The translations under genes and the position numbers were made by a program. Of a stretch of 64,000 nt of DNA, positions 23,412 through 33,690 are shown one piece after another. Source of the DNA: Combretum micranthum. Lineage: Eukaryota; Streptophyta; Magnoliopsida; Myrtales; Combretaceae. Numbering within the stretch: the first letter of the stretch is position 1; each line of letters opens with the position of its first letter. The notes beneath the pieces are model-generated. The model was not told the DNA's origin. It was given only the letters and a program-made list of their open reading frames with translations, and made no database searches. The stretch is taken from positions 310,001 to 374,000 of the forward strand of contig JAMXBD010000403.1 in the NCBI GenBank assembly GCA_024138025.1. The letters are read 5' to 3'.

Positions 23412-25861
23412 CTAATGCTTACTAACTATTTCTAACTTGCTATTATTATTGCTTTTTCTTTTCTTTTTTTTTTGGACTTGTTTTTCTTAGTCTCGGGTTG
23501 CCTTGATGAAACTAAGATCTCAATACTTAATCAGGTTATCTTAATGAAGCTAAGGTTTCCAATACTTGATATATTAACTGCTTATTATATTGCTTATTAT
23601 GTCTTTCTTATATTTTCATATTCTTATATTACATATTCATGATCATGTATGAGCATATTGATTATTGTCTCAACAAGATAAAGAGGGAAAAGTTTTCTTA
23701 AATAAAAAGAAGATAGAGTTCTTTTTCAAAATAAATTTTGTCATGTAAGAAATGATTTTTCCCATAAAGACTTCGGAATTTATCTTGGCAAATCTTTTCC
23801 AAAAATTTAGAGGAGTTCATCATAAGTTTTTAAGTAAACAAAGAACATAGAGATTTTTAGATGTAGATATATCATATATACACTTTACAAAACCATAAAG
23901 TGAAAAAGTTTTTTTTTTAAAATTAAAATTTCAAATTCTTGGTTGACAAAAGTTTTACTAAATTTCATTAAGAAAGTTTCACCAATGCTCTATAATATGA
24001 AGGAATAGACTAGTTTGACAAATCACCAAGAATGTTTCTTTTATAAGAATAAAATGTTCTTAAGTAATAAAGTTAGTAAACAACTTAGGAAATCATTTTA
24101 ATTAAATGAAATAAACTTTAGGAAAAGTTAAGAAGATGTAAAGCTTGATAAATTTTACCGTCTCAACCTCTAGAAATTAAGTTATAAGAAACTTAGAAAG
24201 ACAAAAATAATTTTTTTTTTTGAGAAATTTGAAAGACTAAGGAAATAGAATCAAAAAGGGAAAATACCCACTCAAAATAATTCAAGAAAATTTTTCCGAC
24301 AAGCTAAGTGGAAATTTTCAAAGTTTTGCTTTTCTAATTTCTAGAAAACATTACTTTTACCAAAAGTCATTGTTGAGACAACTTTATTAAATTTCGTGCA
24401 TATGATATGAGTCGATATATATTCTAAAAGGTTTTTCCAATTGTAATAATATCTATTTTAGTACAAGTATTTTTGGATAAAAAAAGTTTACAAATTTAAG
24501 TTTTGAAAACTAGAATTTTCGTGGTGAATCTGTACCCTACGGTTTCGGGATCCAAACAACTTTTTATGATAAGAATAACCTTAGAAATGGATAGATTTTT
24601 CAAATAAGTAGAAAACGGTATATTATATGCAAAATTCCAAGTTAAAATAAGTAAGTTATGGCCATTTTAAGTTGGTATTTACGTCTATAAGAATTTTACC
24701 ACAACGAGAAAATAGAATTAGAAGCTTTGACTAGAAATTTCATGGGATACTCATTTTGGGTATTTCTTTTGTTTAAGAATTGAGAATGATGACGTGTACT
24801 ATCCCAGAGACTATTTCGACTAAGGGAGTATCGTCATGGCCGAGTGAGTTTACTTCCCTTATTTTTTATGCTTATATTTGTGCTTGTAATTTAGTTGCAC
24901 TGGATTTAAGAAAATATGACATTAAAGATGCATGTGTTTATAACATGTTGAAAGAATATTAAGCATATCGAGCCACGAATTGTTTGTAATAAATTGTATG
25001 CTTATTAGCACGTTGAAATATCTGAAATTGGTTAGTCACTTGCAAGATATTGAAATTTAATGGTTAGGCTTTAAATAAAAATTGATGCATGCACTTCATG
25101 AGTTGAGTCACATTGCATTCGCTATTGTACAATTTGTGGGACAAGTGTATGATAGTCGTGGTAGGCATAACCGGTATATTATGTATGTGGTGAGTAAGTG
25201 TCACGCCCCAAAAGGTACCCTAAACGTGGCAGTCCGCCGCATATAACATTAAAGCTAATGAATGACAATCCGTAGTCACACAGGAGCTTCGATATCATAT
25301 GCAAGATGTGCTTCCAAGATAGTAGGAGACTCACAGGGGTGTTACGTTTAAATAGATAGCAAAAGCAAGCATAAACTTAAATGTATAAACATAAGATCTT
25401 CATTTCATAATAAGTTCGTACATCATCTTAAGGGCATTCCCCCGTCTTAAAGTCATTAATCAACTATACTAATAACAAAATAAACATAACTATCACATAA
25501 GTCTACTATGGAGATTTTTCCTAGAAGTCTATGTTCAAAACAAAAAATACATAAACTTCCTCCAAAAACTCCTAGTAGCGTAAGCTTATACCTGGCACAC
25601 TGAGCTCCTCGGGGCCAACCATAGATAATCATACTGTAATAGAAAACTACATAAGGGTATAAGCAAATCTAGCTTAGTGAGATAATTCCTAACTATATAA
25701 CATTTCCATATGACAACCAAGTCATTTAATTCAAGCATATGTAATGCAACAATCACATGATCAACCATATACACAAGATTAACCGGAAATTGAGTGTAGC
25801 ATGGATTTAACGCCCTCCATGACAAGGGCTGGGTTGTTACAAGCCCATACGACCATCATAA

Positions 25862-25943
25862 TTATAGATTTACCGGCTCCTGCTTGCCTTATAGACTTCC
25901 TGGCTCCTACTGGCCCATGTAGACTTACCGGCTCCTACTAGCC
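25862..25943 (-). repeat. Three 27-bp hairpin-forming tandem units in L3
   Basis: Units at 25862-25888, 25889-25915 and 25916-25943 share TAGACTTACCGGCTCCTACT. Each contains GGCT-(6 nt)-AGCC or a near version on the minus strand, a small hairpin. L1 has the same array at about 31253-31345. Confidence 0.65.
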
Positions 25944-27279
25944 ACCATTACCATTTCCTCGTTTCTCCACACGAAGAATAGTAGTGAAATAAATGCAACT
26001 CAGAAGCATGATATGCATGAATGAATTTCAATTTAACATTTAATCATATAAGTTGGTTTCATGTTAAAGGTGATCAACCATAATTTCATCAAATCAATAC
26101 AAAAATCACTCTTTTATTTAACATATCGTCTTTCGATATACTTAATTTTCATTCAACAATTATTTCATATTATTTGTTCATTTATCTTTTCCTAAATTTC
26201 TAGTTCCACTAAATACAAACACAAACAAGGAAATGTACTTAGGAAAAGAATTAACTCACTCCATAATTGGTAGGTCTAATCGAAATTGAAATGATCTAGG
26301 TTCAAAGTCTATTTAAATTCCATGTGTTTATTTATTCATCTTAAGTATTGAATTGAATGAACATGATGATTATGATGGTTGTGTTGCTAGTAGTCTAAAA
26401 TATATTATTTTGTATATATATATATATTGAAATTAATACTTTGTTTTATATGTATTAATGTGTGTGTGTAGTAAAATTATTAATTATGTCTTTTATACAT
26501 TAAGGTGTTAGTTAAGTTAGATTTATAAAATCAACCTTAGTTTTCACAAGATTAGTGATAGAATTTTATTTCCTTAGTTAAGTTAGCATTTGTGCCCCAA
26601 ATGAAGCCCAAATGAGACTCAAATTCACCCAAATAACAAATTAAAGTTATATACGCCTTAAAGAGCAAATTTGGAATATGTTTAAAGCTAAATTTTGCTT
26701 AACTAACCTACTTTTAGGGGCAGCCATTGTTTTATCCGAATTTTACTTTTTCTTTCTATATTTTCTTCTTCTTCTTCTTCTTTCAATCCAAATTCCAAGT
26801 TCAAGTTAAGATCAATAGCAAGCTTTAAAAATCAAAGTTCTTTCCAAGGCAAGACATTTATAAGTGAGTTGATTCAATTATGATTGTTATTTTGTTTTCC
26901 TTTCTTGTTGTGGTTGTATGAGCTTTTAAATGAAATGAGTTTAAGGTTATCTAAATTGCTTGTTCATGTATTGAGATGAGCTAGGAATGCGTTTTGTGAG
27001 TGTGTGAGTTTGTGCATGTATTGTAGAAGTGATATGAAGTGTTGGGAGGATGTGAAGAGGATTTGTGTAGAAAAATTTAGAATGGATGGAAGTGGAATTG
27101 GAAGTGTTTAAATGTGTTGATTTCATGTTTTGAGTTGTTAAGCTTGAGTAGTGTAGATAGGAGTGTGTATATGAAGTTGAAAATGTAGTTGAGAAAGGTT
27201 TTAAAGTGTAATAGGATAGAATTTTCGAAGTGGAAAAACAGGGGATTTGTATTTGTTATATAGGCCTGTTTTTAAACGT

Positions 27280-27650
27280 ACGCCGGCATCTGGGGATTCT
27301 ACGCCGCCGGCCTACAAGCGGTGTTGGAAGCCTACAGAATCAAATTTCTTAAGGCCGACTAAATGCCGCCGGCTTTCACTAGAAAAGTCAGCCGGCATTC
27401 ATTCATTCATATGTACGCTGGCCGCTGGGAATCAAAGCCGCCGGCGTATATGTTAAAGCTGCCCGCGTATCTGGGTAAGCGGACGGCTTGCACCTCTCTG
27501 AACGTTTTGAAAAATTTTGGGTTTTACATTCTACACTGGCTCAAAGCTGTCGGCGTAGGATGAAAGGCAGCCGGCGTATCCTTGAGCATTGCCAGCGTTG
27601 GCAGTGTTGTTTTTCATAGTGATGAACACGGGCTCAAAGCCGCCGGCCCC
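27280..27650 (+). repeat. GCCGGC-rich block in L4
   Basis: About ten GCCGG/CCGGC words, often as gccGGCGTAT or CCGCCGGC, sit in a 370-bp GC-rich island inside AT-rich DNA. Spacing is irregular (about 20-60 bp). The overlapping small ORFs here look incidental. Confidence 0.6.
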
Positions 27651-28078
27651 TACGCTTTTGAATTTTAAAAATTTTTTCTAAAATTTTCCGAAGTTTGTTA
27701 TTTGAGCAATTAAGTATTTGTTAAACGATTTAGAATATAATAGAATGATTAAATGCTTATTTATGACTTTGTATTCAATTATTTGAATTTCTTTGATTTA
27801 TTTGTGATATATAGATATAATACGTATGTATATTTGTGAGAGTGAAATCTATATTTATTGAATTATTGATTATTGTGATATTCCTATTTCAGTTAAGGAT
27901 TCTTTGGTTAGTTCTTCACCGAGAGATCCTAGTTATATACTAACGGGTTCAGGTACGCAATAACTTGTCTAATGATTGCTAGGAATAGGCATTCCTAATC
28001 TGATTTAAATTGATTTGACTTAATATTTGAATGAATTGGATGTCTATTACGCTGTTTAATCTGGTCCGAGGAGCAGCA

Positions 28079-28193
28079 AACATGTCATGATGCAATGACA
28101 TGTTAGTTAGGCGCTTAACCAAGTCATGATGCAATGACTTTACCATGATGCAATGGTACGCTATGATGCAATAGCGATTCTTTTGGTTAAGTG
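28079..28193 (+). other. Array of four hairpins with identical GATGCA loops
   Basis: Hairpins at 28079-28104 (10-bp stem), 28121-28140 (7 bp), 28141-28158 (6 bp) and 28159-28176 (6 bp) all have perfect stems and the loop GATGCA. The last three abut with no spacer. CGCTTAACC (28112-28120) pairs with GGTTAAGTG (28185-28193, one G-U), enclosing those three as a four-way junction. The function is unknown. Confidence 0.75.
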
Positions 28194-31100
28194 GGTAGCC
28201 GATAGGGAGGAATAGTATCTGAGTAACGTTTGCTTAAACTTAAGGGGAAATACCATGATTTAGTTCAAAGTTTATGGGAACTTGTGAACTAGGTTCATGT
28301 TATGGACTGAGTTTAAGTAGAGTCGGGCAACGGCTTTTAAACCCTAAATGAAGCTATTATCTTCGTGAAATAGATATAGGAGATATAAGTATTCGGACTG
28401 CTTATATCAAACCCCTGAGCAGCTGCTGTTACTCAGGATCCCTGAATTCCCGAAGCGTGACCCGGGGTTTGAATACCCTCTTATTGATTTGTGAAAGAAA
28501 GTGTACCAAAGATAATCACCTGTCTAATGATGCATTACATTGACTTGATAATTTGTTTTTGCATTTGTTATTGTGTACTGGGCCTCTGGCTCACTTTTGC
28601 TGCTTTGCAGGTATTGGAGACTAGTTTTATGATGATTTGGGCTATGGGTCCGATTTCGAGAGATTTCTGGATGAGTGGGACGAATAGGATCCGATCACCC
28701 TGGACTTTTGGGAAGAATTTTTGCTAAGGAAAAAGTTATGTATAGAAGGCTTGTTAGTTAAGCCTATTTGTTGTAAAGACCTTAAGATCCTCTAGGGTCC
28801 TTTTGTTTAAGCAAACATGTAATTTTTGTAGTGTCTTGTATTGACATTAAACAGTGATTATATGATGTAAATGTATGTATAGATTGCTTTTGTTAGCAAT
28901 CTTGTTTTGTTTAAAAGTTCTTTATAAAGTTATAGTGGTTTTGATCAAACAATTTTCATAAACTGTTAGTTTTAGGACAACCTTACATATAATGTGAAAA
29001 CGTTATATGTGGTTGGGGACTTGGTACTCTAAGTCTCGGGATTTAGAGGATCGGGTTTTTACAGAAATAATCCTCTGGATAGACGATCTCGGGTCCCTCG
29101 TCACCTAAACAAAATGAAATACCCAAAATGAGTCTTTCATAAAACTTATATTCTTGAAGTTTCAAAATTTCTCTTAAAATCGCGGTAAAAATCGTATAAA
29201 GGAAAATTCAAATTTAAAATGGCCATAACTTGCTCATTTTAACTCGGAATTTCGCGTATAATATACCGTTTTCTACCTACTATAAAAGATCTACGCATTT
29301 CTAAGCTTATTTTCATAAAACTAGGTCGTTTGGGTTCCGAAAAGATAGCGACCAGATTTGCCACGAATTTACAAAAACTTGTTTTCCTTCTTGTAATCAA
29401 AGCTCATTTGAAAAGATAATATTTCAAGTATTTTTGTAAATTTTTTGAAAGGTATATACGTATACATAATGACTCATAACCAATGTATGAAGTAAATGAA
29501 GTTGTCTCAACTTATGAAAAGTAAAGTTTTAAAAAACTTTGAACTTGAGATTCTATTGGAATATTTATTTTACTTTTGAAAGACCTTGAGTTATTTGTGT
29601 TAAATATTCTTTTTCTAAATTTAATTTCTTTAAATTCCTAAGGAGTGGTTTTATTTTCTAAAATTAGATTCTAATAATTTTGTAAAAGTTATGACAATTT
29701 TCTCATAAGAATATTTTAGTTCCTTGGTTTCTTTAAATTTAATGAAAAGCGGTTCTTCTTAGAAAAAGATGAAGCTATCGTAACACTCTTGTTTATTTCA
29801 TGAGTCTTTTGTAAAAAATCTCTTATAAGTTCCTCTAAACATTAACTCCGTATTTTTGTTTCTAGAGGAAGACTTTTTATCATAAGAAAACATTTCCTTC
29901 ATTTATTTTGTTGAGACAAAACCATTATGTTCATGCATGCATATGAATCATAAGCTTATGAAAATATGAAAAGAACATAATAACTTAAAAGAATAAGCAT
30001 ATAAAGAAATAAATCAAGTATTGGGACCTTAGCTTCATCAAGGTACCCCGGGACTAAGAAAAGACTAGTCCCGAAAAAGAATAAGAATTGTTTTGACTTG
30101 ATGAGGACAAGTCTAAGACTAGAATGACTAGTCTTAAAATCAACTTGAAATAAATAAATTGCAATAAAGTAAATAAAGTGCATGAAAGATAAATAAATTG
30201 CAAGACAATGAGCTTATATGCTCTAAATAGTATATATATAGATATATTAGATAGTTATGAACATAAAAAAAACATAAATGAACATAAAGGAATTTTGATT
30301 ATGAACAAAAACAAAGTATGAACCTATTGTTGCTTTCTTAACCTTAATGGTTTTAGAAAACACACACTAAGTTCATGCTAAGTAGATGAACATAGGAATT
30401 TCTTGAAGAATTTTTACCTAAAAGAGATGAACTAAAGAGAACTTCTTGGAAGAACTTTCTTGAGAGAATTGAAGAGAAATTTTGAGAGAGTAACTTTAGT
30501 GAAGAAGTGGTGTGAAAGAAGTGAAGCTACGAGGAGGTATTTATAGGAAAATGTGGAGATAATTTGTGTTAATTAAATAAGTAAAAATAAAACAAATTGA
30601 TGCATGGAGGGGGGGTGTGGCCGGCGCCATTTGTGTGTATTGGGAGAGGAGAAATTTATTTTTTTGTTATTTTGTTAATTAAAAGTAAGAAATGAAAGAT
30701 GTGAAGTTATATTGGAAATGAAAATGTGTAAGAAATAGGTGTATGGTTTGTAAGAGTAGTTTGTAAGAAAAAGTAGAGATAGGTGAATAGTGTAGAATAT
30801 TAGAAAATAGTGTAATGTAAAAATAGACATGACAATTTAATACCGGTAGTAACAAAATACGCGTATAAAAGCGATATCTAATATTTTTAGCTACCGAAAA
30901 ATTACGAAATTGTTATTTTTGGAAATCTCATATTTTTACGAATCTAACGGTATATTCGGAATATTTTTCCTATTCCGGGCTTCCGGACACGTTTTTCAAG
31001 AACTATGTCCGATCGGGTTCGAAGGACACTCGAATTCCTTCAATCTGATATTTTTATACAACTTATAGCTATTACGAACTATAATAGCTAACTTTTCCAA

Positions 31101-32017
31101 CTTTGTTTTCTAGGGCTTGAGAAAACGGCAATGCCGGAGTTAAGCGATTACGGTAAACTAGGGTTTTGGGTGACTTAAGAATCCGTTTGACTTCTGATTA
31201 GGGTTTAGGTCTTTAATTTGGATCCAAAAATTCGGGGACTTACAGTAGGAGCCAGTAAAAACTACATAAATTGATGGCTAGTAAGAGCCGGTAATAACTA
31301 CATATTTTTTATGGCGAATAGGAACCGATAAGATCTATAAAAATGATTTTTAAAGAGATGATGGCCGTAATGGGCCGAAATACCTAACCCCGAATGAAGG
31401 GTGAATTCATTTAATATATGATTCCCGAAAAATCATTTATCTTGTATGCTCACGTACTTCTTATATGCTCACGTGCTTCTTGCATTTTATTTGCTTATCT
31501 TATAAACTTGGTTGTTATTTTGTTTTAAGTGTGAATATTGGGATTATACTCACTAAGCCCATAAAGCTTACGCCCCTATAGATATTTGTATTCATAAGAA
31601 CACCAGTTCTTATACCCGATGTCTCCTCATATTCGCGTAAGTTTTATTTTGGGAGCGTTTGAAGGAAATCCACTTGAAGGATTATACTAGAAATTCCTTT
31701 AAAATCTTTTGATGTAGTATTTAAGTTATTGTAAAGACTATTAGTTATTTCGATCCTTAGAGTTTTAGCGGGGGTATGCCCCTAAAAATCATGTAATAGA
31801 CTTTTAATTGTTATTATTATGATATATTTTTATTTCTAGATTCTTGTATGTTCAATATTACTTGCTTAGACCACACTTCCCAAAAGCGTCTCCTATTACC
31901 ATGTTAGACGCCTTACTTATAATACCGAGACCTTCGCGTGACTAAAGTAGTCATTCTTAAGTCTTGATATTATACGTGGCAGACTGCCACGTTTAGGGTA
32001 CCTTTCGAGGCGTGACA

Positions 32018-33155
32018 ATTTCTCTCTCTCTCAGCATCTATACGCACATAAAACTATTTAGAAAACCTAATCATTATGAGCAAACACATAACTGTTTATG
32101 GCCGCCTTTCCTTTTAGATCTTTTTCTTTTCTTTATTACCTTGAAATAAAGATAAAGTAAAGATATTATTATTTTAATAAAAAATTGCAAAAATGCCACT
32201 GAGTTGAAAAACAGAGCTAATATTCTTCTTCCTCAACCTAATGTGGATGGCGTTGGTCTTCATTATATTAACCACTTTGAAAGAAAATATACCAAAAAAT
32301 AAACTGAAGAATAAATCGTTTTCCAATAACGATTTAAAAGGGCATAAATTTTGGTTCGGGAGAAGTTATAAAGCCTATCATGCCACTCAAGAGGACTAAT
32401 TTTCGAGCCCAATACTCATATCAGTTTATTTAATTATCATATTATTATGAAATTAATCTTTCCAGCAAGGAAAATAAATATAAAAAAGTTGCCTTGTTAA
32501 ATTAAAACCGTGCAGGTCACATTCGCGGAAAGTATGCTTTTGGAAAACATGAGTCCACAATATAATAATTAATTTTCTTAATGGGCAGCTTTATTGCATT
32601 TTGCATGGTTGTAACCCATGCATACAATAAAAAAATATTATTTGTTATGTGGTTCCCGTGAACTTTAGGGTTGGGAAGTCAGTTGTTGACACAAACAACA
32701 ACTTCGTTATCCTCGTAAAATCAAACATAATATAGGATATGCATCATAGTGGTTCCTTGCAATTCGAAAATGACTTAGGACCACAAACCAACTTTCAAGG
32801 GCTAGCTCATCAGTTCGTTTTCTTTTTCATTCGTTCCCTCCTCTTTTTATTTTCTTATTATAATTCTAAGTACATCACAAAGTGATTAAATTTCAAAACG
32901 TGACGGTGACTCAGCTTTTTCATAACTTATAATATATATATATACATATATATTTTCAAACTATTGCTAAGATTTTAAAAACATCGTTCCTCAAAACGAT
33001 CATAAATAACAATGGCAGCATAAAAAAGTATGTGAATATATTTACATAAATTACAGAAAATGCCAAACTATACTTTGAAGGTTAGGATTCTATATGCATC
33101 TCTAATTCTCTACATATGCAATTTGTGCTTATATATATGCGCGTGTATGTGCATG

Positions 33156-33186
<31 letters not shown>

Positions 33187-33226
33187 CACTGTTTAGCGAT
33201 ATTAGAACATTGGCCTAGCTAACTCA
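32018..33226. other. Intergenic DNA between the LTR nest and the CACTA element
   Basis: No gene is recognised. A (TA)n tract lies at about 33155-33180, with a TATATATGCGCGTGTATGTGCATG-like purine-pyrimidine alternation from about 33131. A degenerate box-B-like word (ttttcgagccc, about 32399) is insufficient for a SINE call. Confidence 0.5.
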
Positions 33227-33239
33227 CACTAGTAGAAAA

Positions 33240-33510
33240 GTGGGTAAAGGAGGCGAAAATTAAGAGGCAAAATTCGCCTCTTAAAGAATCTGAGGCGAAA
33301 TTGGCCTCATCTTAAAAACTGAGGCCAATTTCGCCTCATCCTAGTCAGCATATGAGGCGAAATTTGCCACTGACTAGGATGATGAGGCGAATTTTGCCTC
33401 ACTAGCCTAGTCAGCGGCCAATTTCGCCTCATATGCTGACTAGAATGAGGCGAAATTGGCCTCAGTTTTATGAGGGTATGAGGCGAAATTCTCCTCATAA
33501 TCCCCCCATA
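33240..33510. repeat. Left subterminal repeat block of the CACTA element
   Basis: About eleven copies of TGAGGCGAAATTsGCCTCA-like words in both orientations. The palindromic core makes each copy a potential small hairpin. Confidence 0.85.
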
Positions 33511-33524
33511 TAAACTAAGGTTGT

Positions 33525-33690
33525 GCACGGTACATTCGGTTCGATTTGCATCTCGAACCGAACCGCACCATAATTTACGGTTCGATTTTTCTTTTAAATT
33601 CAAATCTAACTATACGGTTCGGTTCGTAATTTTTTCGAACCGAAAAAAAACGGTCCGGTATGGTTCGGTTTGCGGTTTAAACAGTTTTTT
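33525..33690. mobile_element. Fragment of a GTGCACGGTTCGG repeat
   Basis: Starts tgtgcacgg, followed by repeated ggttcggttcg and its complement cgaaccgaaccg. This is a word pattern common in plant hAT-type MITEs. The right end is not recognisable, so the copy is truncated or decayed. It lies inside the CACTA element. Confidence 0.5.

Larger units (their letters stand above)
26287..29063 (+). mobile_element. Innermost solo LTR (L4)
   Basis: A 2,777-bp unit starts TGAAATGATC and ends GGGTTTTTACA. It is flanked by the exact 5-bp duplication gaaat at 26282-26286 and 29064-29068. Removing it rejoins L3 in a stretch that matches uninterrupted L1 (about 24800-24860), which proves the insertion point. 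It holds a GCCGGC-rich block, an array of identical-loop hairpins and the 3' module ending GCAGGTATTGG at about 28600-28618. No coding domain was found. Confidence 0.75.
25199..31252 (-). mobile_element. Nested reverse-strand solo LTR (L3), split by L4
   Basis: On the minus strand it starts TGTAAGTCCCCGAATTTTTG at 31252 and ends GGGGCGTGACA at 25199. Without L4 it is about 3.27 kb. The flanks gtaag (25194-25198) and gtagg (31253-31257) are a 5-bp duplication with one mismatch, and joining them restores L1. The TATA box (ctataaatac) is at about 30537-30547. It shares promoter, middle and 3' modules with L1, so both come from one family. It is a solo LTR with no coding domain. Confidence 0.75.
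20194..32017 (+). mobile_element. Outer Gypsy-type solo LTR (L1), split by nested insertions
   Basis: L1 consists of 20194-21357, 23417-25198 and 31253-32017, about 3.7 kb when the insertions are removed. It starts TATAGACCCTTG (decayed TGTAAGTCCCC) and ends GGTACCTTTCGAGGCGTGACA-like at 32017. Flanks are ttttc (20189-20193) and atttc (32018-32022), a 5-bp duplication with one mismatch. A TATA box (cataaatacc, about 20889-20898) precedes a CT-rich leader. It aligns along its length with L3, which lies in the opposite direction. There is no primer site, gag or pol, so it is a solo LTR. The long LTR style suggests a chromovirus of the Tekay/Del type; that lineage is inference. Confidence 0.7.

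Noticed and set aside
27247..27563. Overlapping ORFs in the GCCGGC block
   Set aside because: Stops are rare only because the DNA is GC-rich; two frames are open at once and neither resembles a protein.
28079..28176. CRISPR-like array
   Set aside because: Repeats are hairpins with different stems and no spacers, in a plant genome; it is an LTR structure.
32380..32420. Possible SINE box B (ttttcgagccc)
   Set aside because: No convincing box A, tail or target duplication.
33307..33603. 98-codon minus-strand ORF with repeated PHxL words
   Set aside because: It is an accidental translation of CACTA subterminal repeats.
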